Assembly: GCA_964432565.1 (NCBI GenBank)
Contig: CAYSOA010000010.1
Location: 1-64,000, forward strand
Reading direction: 5' to 3'
DNA: 64,000 nucleotides
From: CAIOHW01 sp964432565
GTDB lineage: Bacteria > Bdellovibrionota > UBA1018
The position numbers were made by a program, and so were the translations under genes. Positions 46,884-55,959 of this stretch are shown here, in pieces (within the stretch, counting starts at the first letter, position 1; the number at the start of each line of letters is the position of its first letter). The notes below the pieces were generated by a model. The model ran no database searches. It saw only the letters and a list, made by a program, of their open reading frames with translations, and was not told the DNA's origin.

Positions 46884-46906
46884 CGGTATTCGGTACCTTT
46901 TTGGGG
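46884..46906. repeat. GGTATTCGGTACC-type intergenic repeat, copy B
   Basis: Core GGTATTCGGTACCTTTTTGG lies 109-131 bases before the HNH start. It is like copy A at 45145 with one substitution and one extra T. The 225-bp spacer around it has no gene. Confidence 0.6.
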
Positions 46907-47014
46907 CGCAAAGCGTCGTGAGGCGTATGCACTCAAAATCAAGCCCATCGGACCTCTGTTCGCGCCTCCACGCCGCAAGCAGAGGTCAGAAATTTGTCGT
47001 GTTAGACGCTCCTC

Positions 47015-48082
47015 ATGCATTTTCATGAAATTCAAAAGCTGAGCGACGACAAACTTCTCCAGGGCACTCAATCACTGGTTCTGGAAGAAAGGCGAATTAC
47101 GCTTTTGGTTCTCCGGCATCTTCGCGAGATCGAGCGCCGCCGCCTTTTTGCTGATCGGGGCTACGGTAGTCTATTCGACTACTGCACCCGTGAACTCAAA
47201 TACTCTGAAGCTGCGGCCCAGCGGCGCATCGCTAGCATGAGGCTTCTTAGGGAGCTGCCCGAGATCGAAACTCGAATCGAAGAGGGGAGGCTGTCGCTCT
47301 CTGTCGTGAGCCGTGCGCAGACGTTCTTCAGGCAGGAGTCGCGGGTCGACACTCCCGTGTCTACGGCACAGAAGCGTGAGATTCTTCAGGAGCTCGAGGG
47401 AAAGTCGGCGCGTGAGGCCGAGCGCGTACTTCTCGCGAGGTCGAGCGATCCGGTGCGGCTGCTGCCCGAGCGCGTGCGGGCCGTGAGTGCGGAGATATCG
47501 GAGGTCCGCTTTGTCGCGGATCAGAAGTTTCTAAGCGAGGTGGAGGTCCTGCGGGGCCTTCTGGCTCATTCGCATCCGGATGCATCGATGGCCGAGTTGC
47601 TGGAGTTCGCGGTGGCTCTCGCAGTGAAGAAACTCGATCGCGCTCGCGAGCCGGAACGGAAATCGTCTTGCAGCAAGCGGGCGCCGGTTTCGAGCGATCT
47701 GCCACCCGTCTCAGTGCAGGTTTCGCCCCCGGTTTCTCCGCTGCCGACGTCGGAAGTGGAACCGGGCGAATCATCCGAAGAGGGCCATGGGACTGCGGCG
47801 TGTGTCACACCGAACCGTTCGGCAGAAACGTGGCGTCGCGCCAGGAGTCTGCCTCGAGCTTTGGAACGCGAGGTCTGGCGGCGCGATGCATCCTGCTGCA
47901 GCTATACGGATTCAGCGACGGGCAGAAAGTGCGGGTCCAGGCACCGGCTTCAAGTGGATCACGTCCGGCCCTGGGCACTCGGGGGCGAGACTACGCTGGA
48001 GAACCTCAGACTGCTTTGTTTCCGGCACAACCAGCGGCTGGGAATCAAATCCTTCGGCTTCAGGAGAATGAGGCGCTTATAG
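47015..48082 (+). CDS. HNH endonuclease with helical DUF222-like N-domain
   Basis: C-terminal HNH nuclease: zinc Cys (CCSYTDS, then Cys306), VDHVRPWALGGE with His316, Asn330 and LCFRHNQ with His338. N-terminal 210 residues are helical and Arg/Glu/Leu-rich (SEAAAQRRIASMRLLRELPE), a form seen in widespread bacterial HNH proteins of unknown role. A Pro/Ser linker (220-270) joins them. 355 aa. GGTAC repeats lie on the upstream side. No restriction, intron or toxin partner seen. Confidence 0.85.
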   Translation: MHFHEIQKLSDDKLLQGTQSLVLEERRITLLVLRHLREIERRRLFADRGYGSLFDYCTRELKYSEAAAQRRIASMRLLRELPEIETRIEEGRLSLSVVSRAQTFFRQESRVDTPVSTAQKREILQELEGKSAREAERVLLARSSDPVRLLPERVRAVSAEISEVRFVADQKFLSEVEVLRGLLAHSHPDASMAELLEFAVALAVKKLDRAREPERKSSCSKRAPVSSDLPPVSVQVSPPVSPLPTSEVEPGESSEEGHGTAACVTPNRSAETWRRARSLPRALEREVWRRDASCCSYTDSATGRKCGSRHRLQVDHVRPWALGGETTLENLRLLCFRHNQRLGIKSFGFRRMRRL

Positions 48083-48172
48083 TCGTCGCCGGGTATCCCC
48101 AATGCGCCCCCGATTCGCCGCACTCAAGGGAGCTTCGCAGACTTCCGAAAAGCCAGTTGAAAGAGGCTCGCT

Positions 48173-49763
48173 ATGCGAAGTCACGCCAGAGGGTTGCTCC
48201 TGTCGGTATTCTTGTTCGGAGGTACGGCCGGGGGGATCGTTCTGGGGAGTCCCGGGCTCGTCCNNNNNNNNNNNNNNNNNNNNNNNNNNNNNNNNNNNNN
48301 NNNNNNNNNNNNNNNNNNNNNNNNNNNNNNNNNNNNNNNNNNNNNNNNNNNNNNNNNNNNNNNGGGCCGCAGACGCCGGGGCGGCAGGTACCGGGGTGCC
48401 CGACGCCGGGGCGCCAGATGTCGTTCAACGGATAGAGGTCGACAGCAGCGTCAGTAAGCTGCCGACTGAGGGCAACGTTCCCGGATCGATCGTGACTTCG
48501 ACCCCTCTCGGCGAGCCGCCCCCGTCCAAGGTCTCGCCCCAGATCGAAGCGAAGTTTTACCGCGAGCTCGAGGAGCAGGCGCGGGCGTTTTACCGTACTC
48601 ATCGCGATCAGATGCCCGACGTTCAGGAGGATCTCTGGTCGCGGATGACCCGGCGCTCGATCCATCGCCTGAGACAGGCGAAGTTGGCGGGGCGTGACCT
48701 GATTCGCTTTGCAAGGCCGGCGGCACGAACTTTCGTGATCACCAACGTTCTGAGTACGTTCGTTCTACCTCCGATGCTGACGGCCGTCGGTCTTCCGAAT
48801 CTCGCCGTGCTCGTGCTCGCAACACCGTTCGAGCCCTTCGTGGCTGCAGGTCAGGTCATGATCCTGCGCATGCTGGATGATGTTCAGCTTTTGAGACAGC
48901 TCGGGTGGAGCCGCTACCGCGAGCTCAAGCAGCTGCGCCACAGGCTGTTGCAGGTGAGCGACCGTCAGCACCTCATCACCTTGCTTCATTCCGACATGCT
49001 GGAGGAGATGCAGAAGTTTGGCGGCCCTCTCTGGGTCGCGATCTCGAAAAAGAAGCCCTTTTTTAGTGCCGAAGTGGTGTCGCTGAAGGAACTCGAGGAG
49101 CTGGTTGCACGCAACCCGGAAGGGCGTCGTTTTCTCGAGATTCTGACGCCGACCAAGACCCAGGCCGATCTCTACGCGCTCGAACTCTGGATGTTCATCG
49201 AAGAGACGCCCGAACTGAGGCGTCAGCTTCTCGCAAGATTTCGCTCGAAAGCCCGAAGCCCTCTGATGCCGAACGCCGAGTACTCGGCACTGCGAGGGCA
49301 GATGCACGAGCTGATTGACCTCAAGCGTGCCGCCTACGACAACGAGATCGAGTTTTCGGCCACCGTCGAAAAATCCCTCAAGCGGCTGCCTCGCGAGGAG
49401 CGCGCCGAGATTCAAGCGTTGCTCGACGAAACCGGCGAGGCGATCCGGGCATCCGTTCGCGCCGCCGATGCGGCCGAGATGCGGATTCTACTTCGAAAGC
49501 TGGAGCGCTTCGGAGCCTATGGAGCCCAGGTTCCGCCCGAGGCGGGCAGCCTCATCCAGCACGTTCGTCGTCTTCAGGAACAGATTGCAGCTCTCAAATC
49601 CGCGCAGAAGGAGGCCACCGCGCTGCTCGAGGATCGGTTTGTCACTGCCGCATCCCTTCGCAAGACCTTGAGGCTCGACGGCTTCGATGTGGTCACGGTC
49701 TCACTCGCTCCCCGTGGTGGCGGGCTTCCATGCCCACAGCGGTTTACCGAGATCCTGCGATGA
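48173..49763 (+). CDS. Exported protein interrupted by a scaffold gap
   Basis: ATG 48173 starts a signal peptide (RGLLLSVFLFGGTAGG). After the gap the coding frame reads a low-complexity Ala/Asp/Gly stretch (ADAGAAGTGVPDAGAPD), then a long helical region rich in Arg/Leu/Glu (FYRELEEQARAFY). The frame before the gap matches the frame after it only if the true gap length is a multiple of 3; 100 Ns are not. Two hydrophobic stretches near the middle could be membrane-active. No family recognised. Confidence 0.62.
48264..48363. other. Scaffold gap (100 N) in a GC-rich repeat
   Basis: The N run is flanked by CCCGGGCTCGTCC and GGGCCGCAGACGCCGGGG. The sequence after the gap contains near-repeats of GACGCCGGGGCG. 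A DAG-type coding repeat probably caused the assembly to break. Confidence 0.85.
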
Positions 49764-49766
49764 CGC

Positions 49767-51890
49767 CTAGTCGTTGTAGAGGTCGTGGATTCCGCGCGAG
49801 CGCCAGTACTGGAGCTCGCTCGAATCGAGACCCGCTCCTCGCACACGAGGAGCGGAGGCGTCGTTGTTGCGAAGCTCGGTCAGGCCCTTGAGTTTCGCCC
49901 AGGTGCGATCGACCGCAACACACTTTTCGACCCAGTCCTTCTCGGATCCGTACTTCTTGAACGACTTCAGGATCTCTCGCGAGCGGGTGACCCGGTTGTT
50001 GATGAAACGGTTGGCGTCCGAGCAGTTCTGGTTCAGGGCATTGTCGATCAGGTCGAGCTCATTACCGGCAACCAGAACCTTCTTGCTGCCGCTATCGAGG
50101 TAGATGCCTGTCGGTCCCTCGATCTCGAATTTCGGTGAGTAGAATCCCGCAATCCGGACCTTTTCGACCAAATTTCCGGTGACCTGAACGTTGGGGTTGT
50201 CCCGGTTCCACTTGGGGGAGACCTTGTCGTGCGAAATACTGTTCAGGTAGATCGCGCCGTAATCAGTCAGTCCACCGGTGATGACGTCGCGAAGCGCGTT
50301 TCCTCGAATGAGGATATTGCAGGTTCCGCGGCCCGCCGACTTCTTTTCGCCGCACCAGGCGCCTGCGACCTGAATTCCGCCTCGCAGCGAGTTGCGAATG
50401 TCATTGTTTTCGACGCGAAGCCGAAGGCCCGAGATACGCAGGGCGTCTCCCACTCCTCGAACTCCGATGTCACGAAACACGTTGTTTCGCACCTGGGTAT
50501 CCGAGACGCGAATCATCTCAAAGGACGAGAAGCCGATTTCGCGAAACAGGTTTGATTCGATTCTATGCCCTGCACCACCCGAGATGGTCACACCTACGCC
50601 GTCGAAACCGGAGAATTCATTCCGAGTGAAGTTCAAGTAATTCGAGTTTCGGATGTCGATGGCAGAATAAAGTCCCTGCTTTTCGAAGCCCCGCTGCTGG
50701 GCATTCCAGATCAGATGAGCTGTCGATACGGCCCCACGAGCCATCGCAAAGATCGGCTCCTGATGAACGAAGGTGGCGCCTTCAAAGCGAAGCCCTTCGA
50801 GGGTGAAGTGCGGCACGTCGTTCACGCTCAGCAGGCTCTGCATCGCCACGGCCCGTCCGAGCGAGTTCACGAAGTTCACGCCCTGGGCGTTGAGCGAGGC
50901 GAGCGAAGCCCCGCGTGGCATCTTGAGATAAAGAGCGCGAGTGCGCGCGTCGAAGGCCCATTCACCCGGAGCCGAAATGAACTCGACATGGTTTTCGAGA
51001 AAGAAGGGGTGGTCCCGCTTGATCCCGCGCCAGACTTCCTTGTGGGCGAGATTCGAGTTTCCGGGGTTCAGACGGCAGGCCTTGCGCTCTTTGGCCGACA
51101 GCTTGTTCTGGGCCAGGTAGGCCATGCACTTGAAGGCCGTACGGTGCTGCAGGTCGTTTCCGGCCACGGCAAGCACGCCGTTATTGGATGACTGTACGCG
51201 GCTGATGTCGAAGGTGTAGATGCTGCCCGTGCCGGGAATCCAGATCTGGGGATCACCCTCGTTTTGGGCGCGAGCCGACGAGAACGCCTGCTGAAGCTTG
51301 CGAGTCGATTCGTGCGCCTCGAGACGAAAGGCGCCTTTCTTTCCATCCAGTTCGAGGATGGTGCCTACCGGGCGATCGATATCGCGGCGGGGAAAGCGCG
51401 ACCGAAGCAGGAGCTGACCGTCATACGACAGGCCGCTGACCTTCATCCCGGGCGGAACGACCGTGCGGACGATATCCCCTTGATAGCTCGACCAGCCGGT
51501 AAGCGATCCTGCAGGCTTGAGAATCGCGGGCGAATCGGATTGTGAACGAAGAGCGATTCCACATTCGGGAGAGTGCTTGGCCTGGGTGAAAACGAGGGGT
51601 GCCTGAAGGCCATGCACTTCGGCCGCGAGCTCGACGTCGAAGCGGCGATGAGGTTCGCTCTGCTTGAGGGCTGCAAGGCGGGCCGGAAGCTCGTTGATGT
51701 CGGTAACGTGCTCGTCGTAGCCCGCACCGGACTGGGACGAGACGAGCACTCGAAGAATTTCGTGGGGTTCGATTTCTAAGCAGCTGGTTGAGGCGATTGC
51801 CGAAAGAGGCTGGAGGCCAACCCATGCAGAGGTCACTGCCGTCACGAGGGCTAGAGATCGGAGAGAGCGAACCTTGAAATATGGACTCAT
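49767..51890 (-). CDS. Right-handed parallel beta-helix repeat protein
   Basis: Secreted protein of about 707 aa. ATG 51890 starts a signal peptide (KVRSLRSLALVTAVTSAWVG) ending near AIAS. The middle and C-terminal parts carry PbH1-like coils (RIESNLFREIG, VRNNVFRDIG, VENNDIRNS, IRGNALRDV), as in polysaccharide lyases and hydrolases. ATG at 51920 and GTG at 51932 are alternative starts. Substrate unknown. Converges with the exported helical protein gene three bases away. Confidence 0.8.
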   Translation of the reverse strand: MSPYFKVRSLRSLALVTAVTSAWVGLQPLSAIASTSCLEIEPHEILRVLVSSQSGAGYDEHVTDINELPARLAALKQSEPHRRFDVELAAEVHGLQAPLVFTQAKHSPECGIALRSQSDSPAILKPAGSLTGWSSYQGDIVRTVVPPGMKVSGLSYDGQLLLRSRFPRRDIDRPVGTILELDGKKGAFRLEAHESTRKLQQAFSSARAQNEGDPQIWIPGTGSIYTFDISRVQSSNNGVLAVAGNDLQHRTAFKCMAYLAQNKLSAKERKACRLNPGNSNLAHKEVWRGIKRDHPFFLENHVEFISAPGEWAFDARTRALYLKMPRGASLASLNAQGVNFVNSLGRAVAMQSLLSVNDVPHFTLEGLRFEGATFVHQEPIFAMARGAVSTAHLIWNAQQRGFEKQGLYSAIDIRNSNYLNFTRNEFSGFDGVGVTISGGAGHRIESNLFREIGFSSFEMIRVSDTQVRNNVFRDIGVRGVGDALRISGLRLRVENNDIRNSLRGGIQVAGAWCGEKKSAGRGTCNILIRGNALRDVITGGLTDYGAIYLNSISHDKVSPKWNRDNPNVQVTGNLVEKVRIAGFYSPKFEIEGPTGIYLDSGSKKVLVAGNELDLIDNALNQNCSDANRFINNRVTRSREILKSFKKYGSEKDWVEKCVAVDRTWAKLKGLTELRNNDASAPRVRGAGLDSSELQYWRSRGIHDLYND

Positions 51891-52071
51891 GCTTCTAGGA
51901 GAGAGCAAGACCGAGACCATGGGAGGCTTCACTCGAAAAGTCGGGACGAACTCGCCGGAAGCCCTTTAAAGAGGCTTCTGGGCGTGAGGGTGTGCAAGAA
52001 GTCGACGGCTGGGTAAAAACTCGTCAAATTTCGATGGGGTAGGTTCGGTCGGACACAGTCGAGGTGTGCCG

Positions 52072-52788
52072 CTACCCCGACAGCGCCGTGAGCACTGCGT
52101 TCAGCTCGGGGGGAAGAGGGGCTTCGATCGAAACCGGTCGCCCCGTTCGCGGGTGACGAATTTCGAGGCGGCAGGCATGCAGAAAGAGCCGTTGGGATCC
52201 GAACTCACGGTGCATCTTTTTATTCCAGGCGAAGTCTCCATAGACGTCGTCTCCGCAGACGGGATGCTGGCGCGACTGGGCCTGTACGCGAATCTGGTGC
52301 GTGCGTCCCGTGAGAAGCTCGACCTCGAGCAGCGAAACCCGGTGAGCGGCCATCACCTGCGTCCGCCGAAAACGCAGCTCGGCATTGACGGGGTGCCCGC
52401 GCAGGACGAGTGAGCGTGCCTTCGAGCCGTCGCGCCGGAGGGCCAGGTGGTCCTTCCAGATTCCCTTGACCCCCGGATCCCCTCTCACCAGCGTCTGGTA
52501 CCGCTTGCGCACGGTACCGTCTTCGAAGGCTTGACGCAGCTTCTGGGCCGAGTCGGCGTCACGAGCGGCCAGAAGCACTCCCGAAGTGTCCTGATCGAGC
52601 CGGTGAAGCAGCCAGAGCGGTCCGTCCGGGGTCTGAAACGTGCGCGCCTGGGGGTCATAGGCACCCTCGAAAGCGCAACGCCCCTTTTTACCCGACTGCC
52701 CCGGGTTCGGGTGCGAAAGCACTCCGGCCGGCTTGTCGATCAGCACGAGCTGGGAGTCCTCGTAAAGCAGGGGGTATTCGGTGAACAT
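52072..52788 (-). CDS. RluA-family pseudouridine synthase
   Basis: Third RluA-type enzyme in the window. KPAGVLSHP near residue 19 and catalytic HRLDQDTSGVLLAA, then GRTHQIRVQAQS. 238 aa, no S4 domain. Short charged insert (GQSGKKGRCAFEG) between KP and HRLD. A TruC-like or RluA-like target cannot be told apart. Confidence 0.85.
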   Translation of the reverse strand: MFTEYPLLYEDSQLVLIDKPAGVLSHPNPGQSGKKGRCAFEGAYDPQARTFQTPDGPLWLLHRLDQDTSGVLLAARDADSAQKLRQAFEDGTVRKRYQTLVRGDPGVKGIWKDHLALRRDGSKARSLVLRGHPVNAELRFRRTQVMAAHRVSLLEVELLTGRTHQIRVQAQSRQHPVCGDDVYGDFAWNKKMHREFGSQRLFLHACRLEIRHPRTGRPVSIEAPLPPELNAVLTALSG

Positions 52789-52908
52789 CGAGCTTTAGGT
52801 TACCGGAAATTGGCGCGAAGGGCAGCCTTCGAAAGAGCGCTTGGCCGGGCCTTGAAATGGCCGGAGGCGGTTGCTCTCAGACCCCGGCCGTGGTCTATTC
52901 CGTCAGTC

Positions 52909-54066
52909 ATGCACTCGTTTCCGTTGCCTCCCGAATACATCCAGACCCTCCAGCCCTATGTTCCCGGAAAGCCCATCGAAGAGACCCAGCGCGAGTTTGG
53001 TCTCAAGAGAGTGGTGAAGCTCGCGTCCAATGAAAATCCTCTGGGCCCGAGCCCCAAGGCTCTGGCGGCTGCGCGCAAGAGTCTGGCTGAACAGCACCGG
53101 TATCCGGACGCCGGGGCCTATTCGCTTCGTCAGGCACTTGTCAGAACGCTCTCGACGCCCGAGCGACGAGTGGCCCCCGACGAGCTGATGCTCGGAAATG
53201 GCTCCAACGAGCTGATCGACCTGCTGATTCGAACCTATTCGATTCCGGGCGATGCCATCGCCACGTCGCAGGCCGCCTTCGTGGCTTACCGGGTTTGTGC
53301 TCAGGCGCATGGGGTTCGCGTGCTCGAGTCGCCGCTGACCCCGGATCTGCGCTTTGATCTCGAGGCACTGCTTGAACAGGTGCGCCGCGATGACCGCGTC
53401 AGGCTCGTTTTTCTGCCGAATCCGAACAATCCGACGGGAACCCACAATACTGAAGCCGAAGTGCGCAGCTTTTTGTCGGGACTTTCGACCATTCGCGGCG
53501 GATCGGTCATCGCCGTACTGGATTACGCCTACTGGGAATACGTGACGCCCGAAAAGTCGACGGAGAGCCCCATTCCCGATCCGATGACGCTTCGGGCGCT
53601 GTATCCCAATACCGTGGTGCTGCGAACCTTCTCGAAGATTCACGGTCTGGCGGGGTTTCGCGTGGGCTACGCCATCGGACCGCGTGAGCTTTTCTCGTAT
53701 TGCGAGCGCATTCGGATGCCCTTCAATCTCACGGCACCGGGGCTTGCCGCCGCCGAGGCCGCGCTGCTCGACAAGGCGCACGTTCGCCGGGCCATCCGAG
53801 AAAACCAGAAGGGGATGAAGTTCTGGACTCGCGAGCTGGCGCGTCTTTCGATTCCCTTTGCCCCCAGTCAGGGCAATTTTCTGCTGGTCAATGTGCGCCA
53901 GGGACTCGGGCTTTCGGGAGTGGAAGTGTTTCAGTCCTGCCTGAAGCAGGGCGTGATCTTTCGTCCTGTGGCCAACTACGGATTGCACGATCATTTGCGT
54001 ATTTCGATCGGCACCGAAGCTGAGAATCGGTTTGCCGTGCGTGCCCTCGAAAAGGTGAGGGGATAG
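52909..54066 (+). CDS. hisC: Histidinol-phosphate / aromatic aminotransferase
   Basis: PLP-dependent fold type I transaminase. N-terminal LASNENPLGPSPKAL, the PLP-contacting FLPNPNNPTGT, and the PLP Lys in RTFSKIHGLAGFRVGYAI. ATG at 52909, as upstream frame is open but overlaps the RluA gene. 385 aa. cmk follows after four bases. HisC homologs in this setting often act on aromatic amino acids rather than histidinol phosphate (inference). Confidence 0.88.
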   Translation: MHSFPLPPEYIQTLQPYVPGKPIEETQREFGLKRVVKLASNENPLGPSPKALAAARKSLAEQHRYPDAGAYSLRQALVRTLSTPERRVAPDELMLGNGSNELIDLLIRTYSIPGDAIATSQAAFVAYRVCAQAHGVRVLESPLTPDLRFDLEALLEQVRRDDRVRLVFLPNPNNPTGTHNTEAEVRSFLSGLSTIRGGSVIAVLDYAYWEYVTPEKSTESPIPDPMTLRALYPNTVVLRTFSKIHGLAGFRVGYAIGPRELFSYCERIRMPFNLTAPGLAAAEAALLDKAHVRRAIRENQKGMKFWTRELARLSIPFAPSQGNFLLVNVRQGLGLSGVEVFQSCLKQGVIFRPVANYGLHDHLRISIGTEAENRFAVRALEKVRG

Positions 54067-54070
54067 CGCC

Positions 54071-54820
54071 ATGATGGAGGTCTTGAAGATTCCGAAACAG
54101 GGACCGGTCATCGCACTCGACGGCCCGGCAGGAACCGGAAAGAGTACGGCGACGAAGCGCCTGGCCGAGCGGCTGCAGTTCGTGCATGTCGACACAGGGG
54201 CGCTGTACCGCGCGCTGGCGTATGTGCTGCGTTCACGAGGCCAATGGACGGACGGCCTTGCCGAAAGCGAGCGCCGCGCCGCCGAAGAGCTGGCTCGCGA
54301 GATTCATCTTGAGTTTCGATTCGATGCCTCGGCCCGGCCAACCAACCGGGTGATCGCCAATGGCCAGGACGTGACCGAACACCTTCGGACGTCCGAGAAC
54401 TCTCTTGCGGCCTCGGGGGTGTCCTCGATTCCGGGAGTGCGCGCGGCTCTGCTGGGGCTGCAGCGCCGGCTGGGATGCCAGGGGCGAGCGATTCTCGAGG
54501 GTCGGGATATCGGAACCGTGGTTTTTCCGGATGCCGACGTGAAGTTTTTTTTAACGGCCAGTGCCGAGACTCGTGCCCGCCGTCGCATGAAGGACCTCGA
54601 AGCGGCGGGCGGAGTGCTGCCGACGCTGGCTGAGCTTCAGTCGCAGATCGAGGCTCGGGATCGCGCCGACTCGGACCGTGACGTGGCGCCTCTCCGTCAG
54701 GCGGAAGACGCCATCCTGGTCGATACCACGCAGCAGAGCCTGGATGAGGTCGTCGACTTTTTGGCCGAAAAAGTGCACGAGCGCCTCGGCGCCGCGCTCT
54801 CCTCGGGCGCTAGACGTTGA
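54071..54820 (+). CDS. cmk: Cytidylate kinase
   Basis: Phosphorylates CMP/dCMP. P-loop GPAGTGKSTATKRLA (19-33), and HVDTGALYRALAY, the CMP-binding segment. The C-terminal DRADSDRDVAPL matches the ADP/CMP lid region. 249 aa, slightly longer than usual (about 225). Start at 54071 or 54074. rpsA, often next to cmk, is absent. Confidence 0.92.
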   Translation: MMEVLKIPKQGPVIALDGPAGTGKSTATKRLAERLQFVHVDTGALYRALAYVLRSRGQWTDGLAESERRAAEELAREIHLEFRFDASARPTNRVIANGQDVTEHLRTSENSLAASGVSSIPGVRAALLGLQRRLGCQGRAILEGRDIGTVVFPDADVKFFLTASAETRARRRMKDLEAAGGVLPTLAELQSQIEARDRADSDRDVAPLRQAEDAILVDTTQQSLDEVVDFLAEKVHERLGAALSSGARR

Positions 54821-54823
54821 AAT

Positions 54824-55948
54824 TTGGAGTCTGTCTTGAGCGTTTCGCACTCTGAGTTCTCCCTTCAATCCAGGGTCCTGCTTCCTGCACGAGCACGGAT
54901 TCTGGTGGTTCGCCCGGATCGCCTCGGAGACATGCTGCTCTCGACGCCGGTCTTGGAGGTCCTGCGTCGTTTCTATCCGAAATCTCGAATCACCGTGCTC
55001 GCACAGCCACGGGTAGCTCCGGTGCTCGAGGGCCTCGACTCGGTCGATGAAGTGCTTCGGTACGAGCCCGAAGGCCGGCATTCGGGGTGGCGGGGGTTTC
55101 GGCACCTCACTCGCGATCTTCGTTCGCGCGAATTCGACCTGGCGCTGGTGCTGCAGGCTCCCGCGAAGGTGGCGTGGGCACTGCTTGCCGCGCGCATTCC
55201 GGTTCGCGTGGGGCCGCTCAGCAAGAGCTACTCTTTTTTTACCTACAATCATGGCATTCGGCAGCGACGATCGCAGGTCGAGATGCACGAGGCCGACTAC
55301 AACCTTCAGCTGCTGCGCCCTTTGGGGGTGGAAGTGGGAGCCCGAACCGTTTCGACGCGTGCCGCGGTTTCTGAAGAGGCACGTCGCGAAGTGGCACGCT
55401 GGTGCGAAGCAGAAGGGATCGATGCGAGTCGGGCGTGGCTGGCCGTACACCCCGGAATGGGGGGAAGTGCGCTGAACTGGCCGGAGGAGTATTACACCCG
55501 CCTGGTGGCTGGCCTGCTCGACGAGGGGCGCGGCGTGGTGCTCACCGGAGGTCCGACCGAGCAGGGCCTGCTCGAGCGACTCGCGGCTCCGTTTCAGAAA
55601 AGCCCGGCGCTGAAGATTTTTGGCGGTGCGTCGGCGGCCGATATTCAACGCCTGGGGGCCCTTTACCAGAAAATGCGGCTGGTCATTGCTCCGAGCACGG
55701 GGCCCCTGCACCTCGCGGTTGCCATGGGGCGTCCGGTGGTGACATTCTATCCTCCCATCCGAGTTCAAAGCGCCAAACGCTGGGGGCCTTATCTGGTCGG
55801 TGACCATGGGGCGTCCATCCTGACTCCCGAAGTGTACTGCGGGCAGGAGTTTCGGTGCCTGGGGGAACGATGCGTTTCGTTTCCGTGCATGAAGACCATT
55901 TCCGTGGATCGGGTTCACTCCGAGATCCATGCGCTAACGAAGAGATGA
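54824..55948 (+). CDS. Family 9 glycosyltransferase (LPS heptosyltransferase-like)
   Basis: GT9 enzyme transferring heptose to lipid A-core. N-domain ILVVRPDRLGDMLLSTPVLE; C-domain HPGMGGSALNWPEEYY and APSTGPLHLAVAMGRP, the donor-binding pattern. TTG start at 54824 is used; TTG at 54836 has GGAG six bases upstream. 374 aa. Extra C-terminal Cys pairs (CGQEFRCLGERC) are notable. hldE-type kinase lies 5 kb downstream. Confidence 0.87.
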   Translation: MESVLSVSHSEFSLQSRVLLPARARILVVRPDRLGDMLLSTPVLEVLRRFYPKSRITVLAQPRVAPVLEGLDSVDEVLRYEPEGRHSGWRGFRHLTRDLRSREFDLALVLQAPAKVAWALLAARIPVRVGPLSKSYSFFTYNHGIRQRRSQVEMHEADYNLQLLRPLGVEVGARTVSTRAAVSEEARREVARWCEAEGIDASRAWLAVHPGMGGSALNWPEEYYTRLVAGLLDEGRGVVLTGGPTEQGLLERLAAPFQKSPALKIFGGASAADIQRLGALYQKMRLVIAPSTGPLHLAVAMGRPVVTFYPPIRVQSAKRWGPYLVGDHGASILTPEVYCGQEFRCLGERCVSFPCMKTISVDRVHSEIHALTKR

Positions 55949-55959
55949 AGAGGTGAGTC

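Noticed and set aside
52903..54195. A 430-residue frame opposite hisC
   Set aside because: The PLP-enzyme motifs lie on the plus strand; the minus frame has no family features.
54551..55930. A 459-residue frame opposite the glycosyltransferase gene
   Set aside because: The GT9 motifs on the plus strand are decisive.
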